Source: Pseudomonas sp. LD120 (lineage in GTDB: Bacteria; Pseudomonadota; Gammaproteobacteria; Pseudomonadales; Pseudomonadaceae). Taken from it: 64,000 bases of DNA. Shown here piece by piece: positions 17,652 to 27,286 of this stretch. Each line of letters opens with the position of its first letter. The stretch's first letter is position 1. The stretch spans positions 3,100,001-3,164,000 of the forward strand of contig NZ_WVHL01000005.1 of assembly GCF_009861525.1 (NCBI RefSeq), in the 5' to 3' direction. The position numbers and the translations under genes are program-made. The notes below the pieces were generated by a model. The model saw only the letters and a program-made list of their open reading frames with translations, was not told where the DNA came from and made no database searches.

Positions 17652-18674
17652 TTACGGCCCCAACCGATACTGGTTATCGCCGCTGCGCTTGGCCTCGTAC
17701 ATCGCCAGATCGGCGATGTGCAGTAGCTGATCCATGCGCCCGGCGTGGTCGGGGAACACCGCCACCCCCAGGCTGCTGCCGATGCTGTGGCGCTGGTTGT
17801 CCACTGCTACGGGGGGGGACAGTGCCTGGACGATTTTCTCGCAGATGCGCCGGGCTTCTTCTATCAGGTCCAGCTCCATGGACAGGCTTTCGAGGATCAT
17901 CACGAATTCATCGCCGCCAATGCGCGCCACGGTGTCGCTGGCACGCAGGATGCCTTGCAGGCGCTGGGCGATGGTGCTTAGGACCCGGTCGCCGACGGCG
18001 TGGCCGTAGTGGTCGTTGATGGCTTTGAAACGGTTGAGGTCGACAAACACCAGGGCGACCCGGGTCCGGTTCAAGCGGGCCTGCTCCAGGGCCCGAGACA
18101 GGCGCTGCTCCAGCATCAGACGGTTGGGCAGGCCGGTCAGCGGGTCGAAATGCGCCAGTTGCTGCAAGTGCCGGGTGGAGACCTTTTCGTCGGTGATGTC
18201 GCGCACCACGCCCATCATTTTGATGGTTTCATCGTGGGCGTTTTTCACCACGTTACCGGTTTCCCGCAGCCAGTGAATGCTGCCGTCGGGCCACACCACG
18301 CGGTACTCCTCGTCATGGTTCTCGCCGGTTTCCAGGCAACGCAGCTCACCGGCGCGAACCCGTTCCCGGTCCTCGGGGTGCACACAGGAGCAGAACAGCT
18401 CGTAGGAAGGCACCACGGCGCCGACCTCGTAGCCGAACATGCCGTAGATGGCTTCCGACCAGTACAGGCGCTGGGTATCGACCTCCCAGTCCCAGGTGCC
18501 GATCCGTGCAAAGTATTGGCTGCGCTTGAATCGCTCGGCGTCCTCGGGCAACTGCTCGGCACGTGTTCGATACGCCCGCAGTTGGGCCTGGGCGCGGCGT
18601 TCACGGCGCAACAGCCATAGCGTCAGCACGCTCAGCAGCACGCATAGGCAAAGCAGGGACCAGACAGCAATCAT
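17652..18674 (-). CDS. PAS-GGDEF diguanylate cyclase
   Basis: A 340-residue inner-membrane enzyme making c-di-GMP from GTP. One N-terminal membrane helix (WSLLCLCVLLSVLTLWLL), a PAS domain with PAC motif (about 50-170; ARIGTWDWEVDTQRLYWS, EYRVVWPDGSIHWLRETG), then a GGDEF domain. The active-site motif GGDEF is intact and the inhibitory RxxD I-site (RASD) sits five residues before it, so product feedback is expected. The LTGLPNRLMLEQRL linker is canonical. The input signal for the PAS domain is unknown. Monocistronic. Confidence 0.93.
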   Translation of the reverse strand: MIAVWSLLCLCVLLSVLTLWLLRRERRAQAQLRAYRTRAEQLPEDAERFKRSQYFARIGTWDWEVDTQRLYWSEAIYGMFGYEVGAVVPSYELFCSCVHPEDRERVRAGELRCLETGENHDEEYRVVWPDGSIHWLRETGNVVKNAHDETIKMMGVVRDITDEKVSTRHLQQLAHFDPLTGLPNRLMLEQRLSRALEQARLNRTRVALVFVDLNRFKAINDHYGHAVGDRVLSTIAQRLQGILRASDTVARIGGDEFVMILESLSMELDLIEEARRICEKIVQALSPPVAVDNQRHSIGSSLGVAVFPDHAGRMDQLLHIADLAMYEAKRSGDNQYRLGP

Positions 18675-18850
18675 CGGATTCTGGACAGCATCAAAGGGAG
18701 TTCCTGGAACCGGTATGGCGCTTTGCTATGTTAATTCACGGCAAGGGCTGATCCGCAGTTTTTTTCTGCAGCCCCTGCGCCTCGTTCGTCGCCGGCATTG
18801 GCCGTGCCGGGCCATTCTGGAGGGCTCGTCGATCCTATCCGTGCAGGGTG

Positions 18851-18881
18851 CAGGTAGCAGGTAGCAGGTAGCAGGTAGCAG
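18851..18881. repeat. Heptamer tandem repeat, CAGGTAG x4
   Basis: Four perfect copies of CAGGTAG plus a partial fifth, just downstream of the LysE-type exporter's stop codon. A simple-sequence tract that may vary in length between strains. No coding role is apparent. Confidence 0.85.
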
Positions 18882-18887
18882 GGGGCT

Positions 18888-19538
18888 TCAGGCCGCGCCC
18901 GGGTGGCACAGTTCAAACAGTGAATAGAGCATCCCCAGCAACGCCACCGTCAGCAACACCAGGCTTGAAACAAGGGTCACCAGGCGCTGGTAGCGACGCG
19001 AAAATCCCTGGCGCGCCACCAGGATGTAAGCCCCGAGCACGGCAAAGTCGATCAACACCCAGATCAACGTCAGCAGCAGCGCGCTGTGTTGCAACGAATG
19101 GCTGACCTGAATGAACTGGGGAAAGAACGAGACGAAGAACATGATGTCCTTGGGGTTGCTGATGCCCAGCAAAAAACCGCTGGTCAAGCCCTTGCCGCGA
19201 TTGTGCGCACGCCTCGCAACGGCTGGCTGGTCCTGCGCCGCTGAAGCCTCGCGCAATCCCTGCAGCGCCAACCAGGTGATAAAGCCACACCCCAGCAGAC
19301 TCACCCAATTGATCAGCCGTGGGTCCAGCGCAAAGCCGGTGGTCAGCATCAGCACCGCCAGCAACGCCAGCAGCAGCGACGCTGCATGGGTGCCCAGAGC
19401 GGTCAGCAGGGCTTGGCGGGGGCCGGCGTTGAGGCTGGTGCTGACGATCAGCGCCACTACTGGGCCCGGGGTCGCCACCAGCATCAGCACGCTGAGCATG
19501 TACAGCAACAATAACGACAGATTAATGTCCACGAGCAA
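18888..19538 (-). CDS. LysE/RhtB-family amino-acid exporter
   Basis: A 216-residue membrane protein with six predicted helices. The N-terminal signature VATPGPVVALIVSTSLNAGPR and the central GISNPKDIMFFVSFFPQFI are typical of the LysE/RhtB superfamily. It would export amino acids such as homoserine, threonine or leucine. It is divergent from a GcvA-type LysR regulator (109-base gap), a common pairing that suggests the regulator controls it. Confidence 0.9.
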   Translation of the reverse strand: MLVDINLSLLLLYMLSVLMLVATPGPVVALIVSTSLNAGPRQALLTALGTHAASLLLALLAVLMLTTGFALDPRLINWVSLLGCGFITWLALQGLREASAAQDQPAVARRAHNRGKGLTSGFLLGISNPKDIMFFVSFFPQFIQVSHSLQHSALLLTLIWVLIDFAVLGAYILVARQGFSRRYQRLVTLVSSLVLLTVALLGMLYSLFELCHPGAA

Positions 19539-19646
19539 GCGCTCCTCAGTAAGGGGGGAGCGCGCAGCTTGGTGGCTTTTGTCGGCATTGAAAAACGCAA
19601 AAAGCTATGACCTACTATGATTTTTAATCATGATTGGTGCTTGCCA

Positions 19647-20600
19647 ATGGTTGAATCCTTGCCGCCCCTCTACGCCTTGCGTGCCTTTGAGGTGGCTGCC
19701 CGCTCCAGTTCCTTTACCCGGGCCGCCGAGGAACTGTCGCTGACCCAAAGCGCGATCAGCCGGCATATCCGGACCCTGGAGCAGCAGTTCGGCTGTCGTC
19801 TGTTCGAGCGCCACGGACCCAGGCTTGAACTCACCGACGTCGGGCAGCGCCTGGCCCGGGAACTCAAGGCGGGTTTTCGAATCATCGAGGACGCCTGCTC
19901 GCCCTTGCGCGGCGCGGGTGGTCCGTTGCGCCTGAAAGCCCCCTCGACCCTGACCATGCGCTGGCTGTTACAGGTTCTGGAGCAGCTCAAGCACGCCGAT
20001 CCGTCACTGCAGGTGCAACTGGCCAGCGTGTGGATGGATTTCGACCATGTGGACTTTCATGCCGAGCCTTATGACTGCGCGATCCTGCTGGGCAACGGCC
20101 AGTTCGGTAGCACAGTCCAAGCCTGCAAGTTGTTTGATGAATGGCTGATTCCCATCGGCCCGCCTGAGCCGGCGGATGCCCCGCCCTGGACGCTGGAGCG
20201 GCTCAAGGGCGCGGCGCTGATTCACCCTTCGGTCGACCGCCGCGACTGGCGGCGCTGGTTGCAGGCGCAGGGGGCGCAGGAGCAGGAGCTGCTGGAACAG
20301 GTGCGCCTGGATCGCGGCCTGGTCTTCGACACCCTGGATCAGGCCATTTGCGCCGCCATGGGCGGGCATGGCCTGTCCATTGGCGATCTGCACCTGTTGG
20401 CCGAGGACATCCGCCGCGGGCGGGTCGGCTTGCCGTTTCCTCGCGCGGTGGCTTCAGGCGACGGTTATTACCTGGTCTGGCCGCCGGGCAACCGACATGA
20501 GGAGGCAATCCACCAACTGCGGGGGTTTCTGTTGAGTCAGGTGACGTCGATTGCCGATCTTGATCTGAGCTACCGGGTTCCCGGCGCGCCGCTCAACTGA
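19647..20600 (+). CDS. LysR-family (GcvA-type) regulator
   Basis: A 317-residue LysR regulator; the N-terminus LPPLYALRAFEVAARSSSFT and HTH AAEELSLTQSAISRHIRTLE are of the GcvA/AmpR subgroup. ATG at 19647 (MVESLPP) fits family starts better than the in-frame ATG at 19617. Divergent from the LysE exporter. Its stop overlaps the 3' end of the convergent DUF1543 gene by 8 bases. Confidence 0.88.
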   Translation: MVESLPPLYALRAFEVAARSSSFTRAAEELSLTQSAISRHIRTLEQQFGCRLFERHGPRLELTDVGQRLARELKAGFRIIEDACSPLRGAGGPLRLKAPSTLTMRWLLQVLEQLKHADPSLQVQLASVWMDFDHVDFHAEPYDCAILLGNGQFGSTVQACKLFDEWLIPIGPPEPADAPPWTLERLKGAALIHPSVDRRDWRRWLQAQGAQEQELLEQVRLDRGLVFDTLDQAICAAMGGHGLSIGDLHLLAEDIRRGRVGLPFPRAVASGDGYYLVWPPGNRHEEAIHQLRGFLLSQVTSIADLDLSYRVPGAPLN

Positions 20601-21087
20601 GGATGAGGTAATCGTTGTGCTGCACGATGCCGTCGTGCGGCCCAGGTACCAGGTGCACATAGCGGCCTTGCAGTAGGTCGATCGGCAGGCAGTCGTCCAC
20701 ATCCAGCAGTGCATCGGTGTGGGATTTGTGCCAGTGGGCGAGCATCTGCCGTTTGCCCTTGGCCTTGGCTTCGGTCTTGTTTCTGGCCACCACCAGCAGG
20801 TAGTGGTGGGCCTCGCCGAAGGTTGCCGCCTCGTAGCCGCCCAGGTTGAGGAAGTACAGGCGCGGCGCGCCCGGCCCGGGGGCCAGGGAGCTGAGCTCGA
20901 CCTTGTATTCCTCGACGCCGTCGACCTGCATCCACGAGTCGATATGCAAGCCCGCCGGGCTGCCGAACCAGCCTTCGCGCAGTTGTGGATAGGCCGCTTG
21001 CAGGCTGTCGGCAATCACGAACTGCACGTCATGGACTTCGATTTTCGCTCTGGGGTGCTTACCCCCCAGCATCACCACAAACAGCAT
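20593..21087 (-). CDS. DUF1543 domain protein
   Basis: A 164-residue protein of the DUF1543 family. The N-terminus MLFVVMLGGKHPRAKIEVHD and a second similar half (LYFLNLGGYEAATFGEAHHY) reveal an internal two-fold repeat typical of the family. Function is unknown. ATG at 21087 follows AGAAAGGA at ideal spacing. It lies 65 bases downstream of the monooxygenase gene on the same strand, so it may be read from the P450 promoter. Confidence 0.85.
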   Translation of the reverse strand: MLFVVMLGGKHPRAKIEVHDVQFVIADSLQAAYPQLREGWFGSPAGLHIDSWMQVDGVEEYKVELSSLAPGPGAPRLYFLNLGGYEAATFGEAHHYLLVVARNKTEAKAKGKRQMLAHWHKSHTDALLDVDDCLPIDLLQGRYVHLVPGPHDGIVQHNDYLILS

Positions 21088-21152
21088 GGGCGTTCCTTTC
21101 TCCGGTATCGGTTGCGGGATGAGCCCTCGGCTCGGCGGGTGCACGTTTTACC

Positions 21153-21512
21153 TTAAGGGCGGCGTGCATGCCAATGGGCTTGAAGGCTGTCCCGGGGGGC
21201 TTGTGCGCGCTCGTTCAAGCCGTAGTCGCGCAGCACCTGGGTGACCCGCAAGCGATAGTCGGCAAAGACCCGCTCCCGGCCCAGGGCCTGAGCCTGGCGG
21301 TGACACTCCAGCTGGCGCCATTGGCTTACGGCCTGTTCATCGCGCCAGAACGACAGCGACAGCAGTTTCTCGGGCTGGCTGAGGCTCTGAAAGCGCTCAA
21401 TGGAAATGAATCCGTCGATGCCCGCCAGGTGCTCCTTGAGCTCGGCGGCCAGCGCCAGGTATTGCTCGCGCAACGGTGGGTGCGGCAGCACTTCGAAGAT
21501 CACGGCAATCAT
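21153..21512 (-). CDS. Antibiotic biosynthesis monooxygenase (ABM) domain protein
   Basis: A 119-residue dimeric alpha/beta-barrel ABM protein. Pattern: MIAVIFEVLPHP, GFISIERFQSLSQPEKLLSL, SFWRDEQAVSQWRQLECHRQ. These cofactor-free enzymes oxidise quinol-like substrates or degrade haem, and others are stress proteins. ATG at 21512 overlaps the P450 stop by ATGA, so the two are coupled and likely act on the same compound. Confidence 0.87.
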   Translation of the reverse strand: MIAVIFEVLPHPPLREQYLALAAELKEHLAGIDGFISIERFQSLSQPEKLLSLSFWRDEQAVSQWRQLECHRQAQALGRERVFADYRLRVTQVLRDYGLNERAQAPRDSLQAHWHARRP

Positions 21513-22651
21513 TGTCCGGCCTCCAGGCTGTCTTCGAACAGCGGAATGCGGCCATTGACCGAGGGCTGATAGCACCAGCGCAAAGGCAACCTGCTCAGAT
21601 CCGATGTGCGTAGCAGGGCCTGCAGCAGGGCGCCGACGATATTTTGCGCCAGCCCCTGTCCGGGGCAGCGGTGCACGCCGGCACCAAAGCTGAAGTCGGG
21701 TGGCGTGGCCGCAGCGCCGGTGACCGCCGCCAGGGCCGGGTCATGGTTGGCCGCCGCCAGTAGCACCAGTACGCAATCACCGGCTTGCAGCTCAATCCCG
21801 TTGAGGGTGCAGGGCTCGGCCACGAAACGTCGGGTGTTCTGCACCGGTGGGTCCAGACGCTGGCGTTGCAACAGCCAGGGCGCCAGCGCCGCCGGCGTCT
21901 GGCGCAGGTGTTGGCACAGCGCCGGATCGGCCAGCAGGGCGATCAGGCTGTTGCCGATGAGCCCGGCACAGGCGTCGTGGGTTTGCGCCAGCAGGCCCAC
22001 TAGATTGGCCAGCAGATCCTGGGGATCGAGGTCGCCCGATCGGCGCAGGATGTCACTCAGCAATGGGCTGTGCTCAGGTGCCGCGAGCACTGCCTGCAAC
22101 TGTGCGCTCAGGTGCTGCGTGGCCTGATCGGCGGCCAGCAACTGCGACTCATTACTCAGCGGCGAGAAACAGGCCACCCATTCGCCGGTGCGCCGGGCCA
22201 GGTCCTCTCGCTGTTCGGTGGGCACGCCCAGCAAGCCCGCGACTAGCGCCACCGGCAACGCAAACTGCCAGCGGCGCAGGTCGGCGGCGCGCAGCGGTGC
22301 AACAAGGGCCGGGCGCCAGTTGGCCAGGGTGGGCATCAGGTCGCTGGCGACCAGTTGCCCCAGGCCCGCTTCGATGGCCGCGCGAGGGCAGCGGTGGCGC
22401 GGGCCATCATTCATGCGCATCAATCGGGCGAACAGTTGCCCGGCGGGGCGCCGGACAATCGCGCGGGGTACGGGCTCATGCAGCGGACGCACGCGGCAGG
22501 CGGGGTGGTTCAGCACCGCCGCTACCGCCGTGGCGCTGCTGGCCACCCAGAGCCCGAGGGTGGCATCGAAGGTCAGGCCGCCACGGGCGCGCAGGCGGGG
22601 GTAGTGAACGTCATAGGGGTTGAAATGGGTAGCTGCACTGATCGGGTCCAT
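21509..22651 (-). CDS. Cytochrome P450 with atypical motifs
   Basis: A 380-residue soluble bacterial P450. The haem-binding loop FSFGAGVHRCPGQ is intact, with the thiolate cysteine at about residue 329. Two otherwise near-universal features are changed. The K-helix ExxR reads QRQR (about 262-265), glutamate replaced by glutamine (codon CAA). The I-helix oxygen-activation segment reads AQTHDACAGLIGN, so the conserved threonine of AGxET is absent. Such changes are known in a few P450 groups with unusual chemistry. No ferredoxin or reductase gene is adjacent. It is coupled to an ABM monooxygenase and divergent from an ArsR-type regulator. The substrate is unknown. Confidence 0.88.
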   Translation of the reverse strand: MDPISAATHFNPYDVHYPRLRARGGLTFDATLGLWVASSATAVAAVLNHPACRVRPLHEPVPRAIVRRPAGQLFARLMRMNDGPRHRCPRAAIEAGLGQLVASDLMPTLANWRPALVAPLRAADLRRWQFALPVALVAGLLGVPTEQREDLARRTGEWVACFSPLSNESQLLAADQATQHLSAQLQAVLAAPEHSPLLSDILRRSGDLDPQDLLANLVGLLAQTHDACAGLIGNSLIALLADPALCQHLRQTPAALAPWLLQRQRLDPPVQNTRRFVAEPCTLNGIELQAGDCVLVLLAAANHDPALAAVTGAAATPPDFSFGAGVHRCPGQGLAQNIVGALLQALLRTSDLSRLPLRWCYQPSVNGRIPLFEDSLEAGQ

Positions 22652-22732
22652 GATTTATCTCTTTGTCTGGCAGATATTCAGGTTGCTACTATCCTCATCG
22701 TTTCGAAGGCATGATTCGTCAGGGAGCGAAAT

Positions 22733-23497
22733 ATGAATGCAGTGCAGAACGACCAGCGGGTATCCAGTGTGGCGGCGGCGATTGCCGAACCAGCCCGGAC
22801 CCGGATGCTGTGTGCGCTGATGGACGGCCACGCCCGCACCAGTACCGAGCTGGCGACCATCGCCGAAGTCAGTACCTCCACCGCCAGCGCCCATCTGAGC
22901 AAGCTCAAGGACGCCGGCTTGCTGCGTCTGCAGGTTCAGGGACGGCACCGTTATTACTGCCTGGGCGACCCGCTGGTGGCCCAGGCCCTGGAGGCACTGA
23001 TGGTGATCGGTCAGGCCAGTGCCCCGACGTTCACCCCGCGCACCCCCGATCGCCTGCAGTTCGCCCGCACCTGTTACGACCATCTTGCGGGTACCCTGGG
23101 GGTGCAGTTGCATGACCGGCTGTTTGAGGCCGGCTGGCTGCTGGCGGCCGAGGACGGCGAGCAGGGCGATGCTTATCGGGTCACGGACAGCGGCGTGGAA
23201 TTTTTCCGTGGGTTGGGCATCGAGGTGGCGCAGTTGAAAACCTTGCGCCGGCGTCTTGCTTGCCCGTGCCTGGACTGGAGCATGCGCCGTCCGCACCTGG
23301 GGGGCGCCTTGGGCGCGGCATTGCTGCGTGCCCTACTGGAGCGGAAATGGTTGATCCAGGACCTGGACAGTCGCGCCCTGACCCTGACCGGTACAGGTGG
23401 CCGTTACATCAGCAAGCGCTTTGGCATGGCCTTGATTCAGCCGGCGAAGCCGCTGTCCGCCTCGGTCCGCCTGGAGCTGCACAGCCTGGCCGACTGA
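22733..23497 (+). CDS. ArsR-type winged-helix regulator
   Basis: A 254-residue regulator. Winged helix in residues ~10-80 (AAIAEPARTRMLCALMDG, EVSTSTASAHLSKLKDAGLL, GRHRYYCLGDP) as in ArsR/SmtB proteins, with an extra ~150-residue C-terminal region containing a cysteine pair in RRLACPCLDWS. I see no CXC-type metal motif in the DNA-recognition helix, so metal sensing there is unlikely; the C-terminal CPC could bind metal or a redox cue (inference). Divergent from the P450-ABM unit by 81 bases and probably its regulator. Confidence 0.85.
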   Translation: MNAVQNDQRVSSVAAAIAEPARTRMLCALMDGHARTSTELATIAEVSTSTASAHLSKLKDAGLLRLQVQGRHRYYCLGDPLVAQALEALMVIGQASAPTFTPRTPDRLQFARTCYDHLAGTLGVQLHDRLFEAGWLLAAEDGEQGDAYRVTDSGVEFFRGLGIEVAQLKTLRRRLACPCLDWSMRRPHLGGALGAALLRALLERKWLIQDLDSRALTLTGTGGRYISKRFGMALIQPAKPLSASVRLELHSLAD

Positions 23498-23528
23498 GAA
23501 CTCGTCCGGCCGGTGCCGCGAGCCCTGG

Positions 23529-26500
23529 TCAGTCGGTGTTCAAGGACTCCAGCAAGTCACGATCGAGGCCGACCATCGCCAGCTCCAGCCGGGTCAGAGC
23601 GCTTTTGATCTGGCTGGCGCTGCTGTCCTCGCGGCAAGCTCGCTCCAGGTACTCGCATTCTTCGATCAACGCCTGGGCCTTGATGATCCGCGCCGCGCCG
23701 CGAATACGGTGGGCGAGGTCGGCGGCGCCCTCATTGCTGTCGCTGGCCAGCAGCTCGCGGATTTGTTTCAGGTCTTGCTGATTACTCTGATGCAACCCCT
23801 TGAGCACCCGCTGAATGGACTGCGGGTTGCCCCCGGTGAGGTGGTTCAACTGCTGGATGTCGTAACGCTCGCTGGTGGCCTTGAGGGGCATCCGGGGCAG
23901 GACCGGCAGTTGCCGCAGGCGCCGATCCAGCTCGGGCAGGGCGATGGGCTTGAAGATGCAGCCATTCATCCCAGCATCCCGGCAGCGCTGCTCTTCTTCG
24001 GGCTGGACATTGGCGGTAAAGCCGAAGATTTGCACCGCCGGGCGGTTCTGCAGTTGCTCGGCGGCGCGGATCTGCTGGCTCAGTTCGTAGCCGTTGAGCA
24101 CCGGCATGTTGCAGTCGGTAATCACCACATCGAAGGTTTCACGCTGCCAGACCTTGAACGCTTCGGCGCCGTTTTGCGCCTGGCTCAGGGAATAATCGAG
24201 AAAGCGCAGTTGTTCGCAGAGCAGTTGGCGGTTGGCTTGGCTGTCGTCGACCACAAGGATGTGCAGAGGTGGCTTGGCGGTCACTGGCGGAGGTTGTTGC
24301 GTCTCGGTGCGCGGCAGGTCCTGTAAGGGGGCGAGCCGGCTTAACTGCAGTTGCACCCGAGCCAGGGTGCCTTGGCCGGGGACGCTCTCCAGGCTGAGCT
24401 GGCCGCCCATCATCTTGCACAGGGTCCGGCAGATCACCAGCCCCAGACCGGTGCCCGAGCGGGCATTCTGATGCTGTCCGGGTACTTGGCTGAACGGCTG
24501 GAACAAGCGCTTCTGGTCGTCGCGACTGATGCCGATCCCCGTGTCCTTGATCGTCAGCAACAGCGGGAGCAGGTGCGGATCGTCGCGCTCGGCCAGCAAA
24601 CGGATCTGCACACTGCCGTGTTCGGTGAACTTGATCGCATTGCTGACCAGGTTCGACAAAATCTGTTTGAAGCGCAGTGGGTCCACCAGCACCTCGTCGT
24701 TGGCGCTGAAGTCCAGATCCAGCTCCAGGCGCAGGCCTTTCTGCCTGGCCAGGCCATCGAACACGCGGAACACCGATTCCACCAGGTCCCGCAGGTTGGC
24801 TCGCTCCGGGCTCAGGCTCAGGCGCCCGCTCTCGATCCGGACGATGTCCAGGATGTCGCCGATCAGGTCCAGCAGCCCTTGGGCCGAGCTGTAGGCCACC
24901 TCGATCGAGTTGCGGTCGAGCTGGCCTTGATCGGCACGCTTGAGGGCCAGTTCGAGCATGCCAATCACTGCGCTCATGGGGGTGCGGATTTCATGGCTCA
25001 TGGTGGCCAGGAAGGTGGTCTTGGCCCGGTTGGCCTTGTCGGCGTCGTTCTTGGCCTGGGTCAGTTCATCCAGCAGTTGCTGGCGCTCGCTGATGTCCAG
25101 CCAGCCGCCGATGATGCCGACGATCGCGCCCTCGGCGTCGCGGTAGGGCAGCATCCAGTGGTAGATCTGCCGCAATTGGCCGTTGATGTGCACCTGGCGG
25201 TCAAGCAGCAGGGGTTGGCCACCGTCAAGGATGGTCTTGAAATCTTCGCCGAACTGCTTGGCTTCGGGCACGTCCAATTGGTCGAGGCTGGTGCCCAGAA
25301 CATGCTGGCGGTCAACTCCCATGGTCTTGAGGTAGCTGTCGTTGCAGATCACCAGGCGTCGTTGCAGGTCACGTACGTAGATCGGGTTCGGCGTGCCGTT
25401 GATCAGCGCGTCCATGAACCGCATCTGGTCGTTGAGCGCATCCTCGGCCCGTTTGCGTTGGCTGACCTGACGCCGCATGGCATAGCCCCAGGCCAGGGCG
25501 ATCAGTAGCAACAGCGCCGAGCCAGCGGCCGCCAGATAGAGCGTGTTGCGGTAGTCGCGCCAGGATGGCGGGACGATCGGGGCCTTGGAACGCCAGCGGT
25601 TGTTGAGCTCGGTGATGGCATCGGGAGCAATGCTGCGCAAGGACTTATCGATGATCCTGAACAGCTCCAACTGGTCGCGACGCACGCCCAAGGACTCATT
25701 GAGCAAGGGCAGGTTGAGCACTGACCTGATCTTCAGTTGGTCTTGTTTGATCCGCGGCATGTTGAAACTGATGGAGATTTCGGCCTGCACAACCCCGTCG
25801 CCCTTGTGCTCGCGCAGCAGGCTCAGGGCTTCGATGTTGGTCTGCACTTCTTCAAGCTGGATCTGTGGATAGCGCTCGCGCAGCAGGGGCAACAGTGCAT
25901 GGCCCCGGCCGATCAGGAGTTTTTTGCCGGCCATCTCGTCCAGGTTTTTTGGGGCCCCGGGTTCATCGCGAGTGATCAGCATGTACGGCCCCACGAGGTA
26001 GGGACGGGTGAACAGCATGTAGGTTTCGCGCTCAGGGTTGCGCGCCACGTCAGCGAGCATTTGCACCTGGCCCTTGCGTAAGGCCTGGTTCAAATCCTTG
26101 AGACTGGGGTATGAGGTGATTTTGAAGGTCAGCCCAGTCTTGGTTTCGAGCATCTCCAGCAAGTCTGCGGTGATCCCCAGGTAGTTGCCATCGGGATCGT
26201 AATAGGACAGCGGCGGCAGGTAACGATGGACGCCAATCTGCACCACCGGATTCTTTTCGACCCAGCGTTGTTCGTCATCGGTGAGGATGGTTTTTTCCAT
26301 GCTCAGCAACAGCCGGTCGCCCCAACGGTTGCGAATACTGGTGTCCTGCTCTTTATGAATGGACTGCAGCGCGGCGTTGAGCAACCGCTGCAACTGCGGG
26401 GCCTGGGGGGCGATTGCGAAGGAGAATCCCAAGGCGCCGGTCGGGCCGCTGTAGATGATGCGCAAGTAGTCGCTGTAGTTGCGCGAGATCAGAAACTGGG

Positions 26501-27134
26501 CCGAGATCGCGTCACTGAGCAGCACGTCGGCGTCCCCGAAGGCCACGGCGGCGATGGCGGCGTCCGCACTCTCGTAGCCGACAATCTGTGCCTTGGGGTA
26601 CATGGTCTGCACCTGCGCCTGGGAGACGATATCCAGAGAGATGGCCAGGCGGCGTCCCTGCAGTCCGTTTTTTAGGGCCTGCGAGTCGCCTTGGCGGATC
26701 ACCAACGTGGGGCGGCTGACCAGGTAGTCGCGGCTCTGTCGCAGTTGGTGTCGGTGGGCTTCGTCCGAGGTGACGCTGCCCATGAAATCGATTTCACCCT
26801 TGCTCAGGGCGTTGAAAAGCTGCTCGCGGGTGTCGTAGGCGCGGATGCTGATTTTCACCCCCAAAGAGTCCGCCAACAGGCCAAGGTAGTCGGCTGTAAC
26901 GCCTTCATATTCTTTGGCTTCGTTGACCATTTCCAGAGGCGGCAGGTTTTGCCTTGAGGTTCCATAAACCAATTCGCGCCTTTTGCGCAGCCATTGCCAG
27001 TCTTCGCCGGACAGCGGCAATTCGTGGTTATGGGGCGTTTCATAATTGAGCAGTTGCAGGGGGATCGCGGTGTCACCCAGTGCCGGGAGGCATGCCAGCC
27101 AGATCAGCACCGGCAGCAGTAAAAAACGAGGCAT
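23529..27134 (-). CDS. BvgS/RocS-like hybrid sensor histidine kinase
   Basis: A 1201-residue unorthodox kinase. Order: signal peptide (to about 20), two periplasmic solute-binding domains (SBP_bac_3; ~50-275 and ~290-520), a membrane helix (~532-552), PAS (~580-690), HisKA with MSHEIRTPM (His ~714), HATPase (DTGIGIS, GTGLGLV), receiver (VVITDCNMP, Asp ~1007) and HPt (DLAHRIRGAAR, His ~1143). All phosphotransfer residues are present, so a His-Asp-His relay can run to an outside response regulator. ATG at 27134 follows AGGAG and gives the signal peptide; the in-frame ATG at 27272 does not. Divergent from a RocR-like gene, as in the Roc systems of P. aeruginosa. Confidence 0.9.
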   Translation of the reverse strand: MPRFLLLPVLIWLACLPALGDTAIPLQLLNYETPHNHELPLSGEDWQWLRKRRELVYGTSRQNLPPLEMVNEAKEYEGVTADYLGLLADSLGVKISIRAYDTREQLFNALSKGEIDFMGSVTSDEAHRHQLRQSRDYLVSRPTLVIRQGDSQALKNGLQGRRLAISLDIVSQAQVQTMYPKAQIVGYESADAAIAAVAFGDADVLLSDAISAQFLISRNYSDYLRIIYSGPTGALGFSFAIAPQAPQLQRLLNAALQSIHKEQDTSIRNRWGDRLLLSMEKTILTDDEQRWVEKNPVVQIGVHRYLPPLSYYDPDGNYLGITADLLEMLETKTGLTFKITSYPSLKDLNQALRKGQVQMLADVARNPERETYMLFTRPYLVGPYMLITRDEPGAPKNLDEMAGKKLLIGRGHALLPLLRERYPQIQLEEVQTNIEALSLLREHKGDGVVQAEISISFNMPRIKQDQLKIRSVLNLPLLNESLGVRRDQLELFRIIDKSLRSIAPDAITELNNRWRSKAPIVPPSWRDYRNTLYLAAAGSALLLLIALAWGYAMRRQVSQRKRAEDALNDQMRFMDALINGTPNPIYVRDLQRRLVICNDSYLKTMGVDRQHVLGTSLDQLDVPEAKQFGEDFKTILDGGQPLLLDRQVHINGQLRQIYHWMLPYRDAEGAIVGIIGGWLDISERQQLLDELTQAKNDADKANRAKTTFLATMSHEIRTPMSAVIGMLELALKRADQGQLDRNSIEVAYSSAQGLLDLIGDILDIVRIESGRLSLSPERANLRDLVESVFRVFDGLARQKGLRLELDLDFSANDEVLVDPLRFKQILSNLVSNAIKFTEHGSVQIRLLAERDDPHLLPLLLTIKDTGIGISRDDQKRLFQPFSQVPGQHQNARSGTGLGLVICRTLCKMMGGQLSLESVPGQGTLARVQLQLSRLAPLQDLPRTETQQPPPVTAKPPLHILVVDDSQANRQLLCEQLRFLDYSLSQAQNGAEAFKVWQRETFDVVITDCNMPVLNGYELSQQIRAAEQLQNRPAVQIFGFTANVQPEEEQRCRDAGMNGCIFKPIALPELDRRLRQLPVLPRMPLKATSERYDIQQLNHLTGGNPQSIQRVLKGLHQSNQQDLKQIRELLASDSNEGAADLAHRIRGAARIIKAQALIEECEYLERACREDSSASQIKSALTRLELAMVGLDRDLLESLNTD

Positions 27135-27286
27135 CTGGGCTCCTGATCGAATAGCGGCACAGGGACGGTGCGAGAGGGACACAGCGGATGGCCGCTGCTC
27201 ATGGCCGTGCACCAACGGGTCGCCAGTGCTGGAAACCAATATATATGAAACCTGGGTATTTTCCCGAGCCATTGCCTGTTGAGCAA

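Noticed and set aside
18851..18881. Short repeats considered as a CRISPR fragment
   Set aside because: Contiguous heptamers without spacers; simple tandem repeat only.
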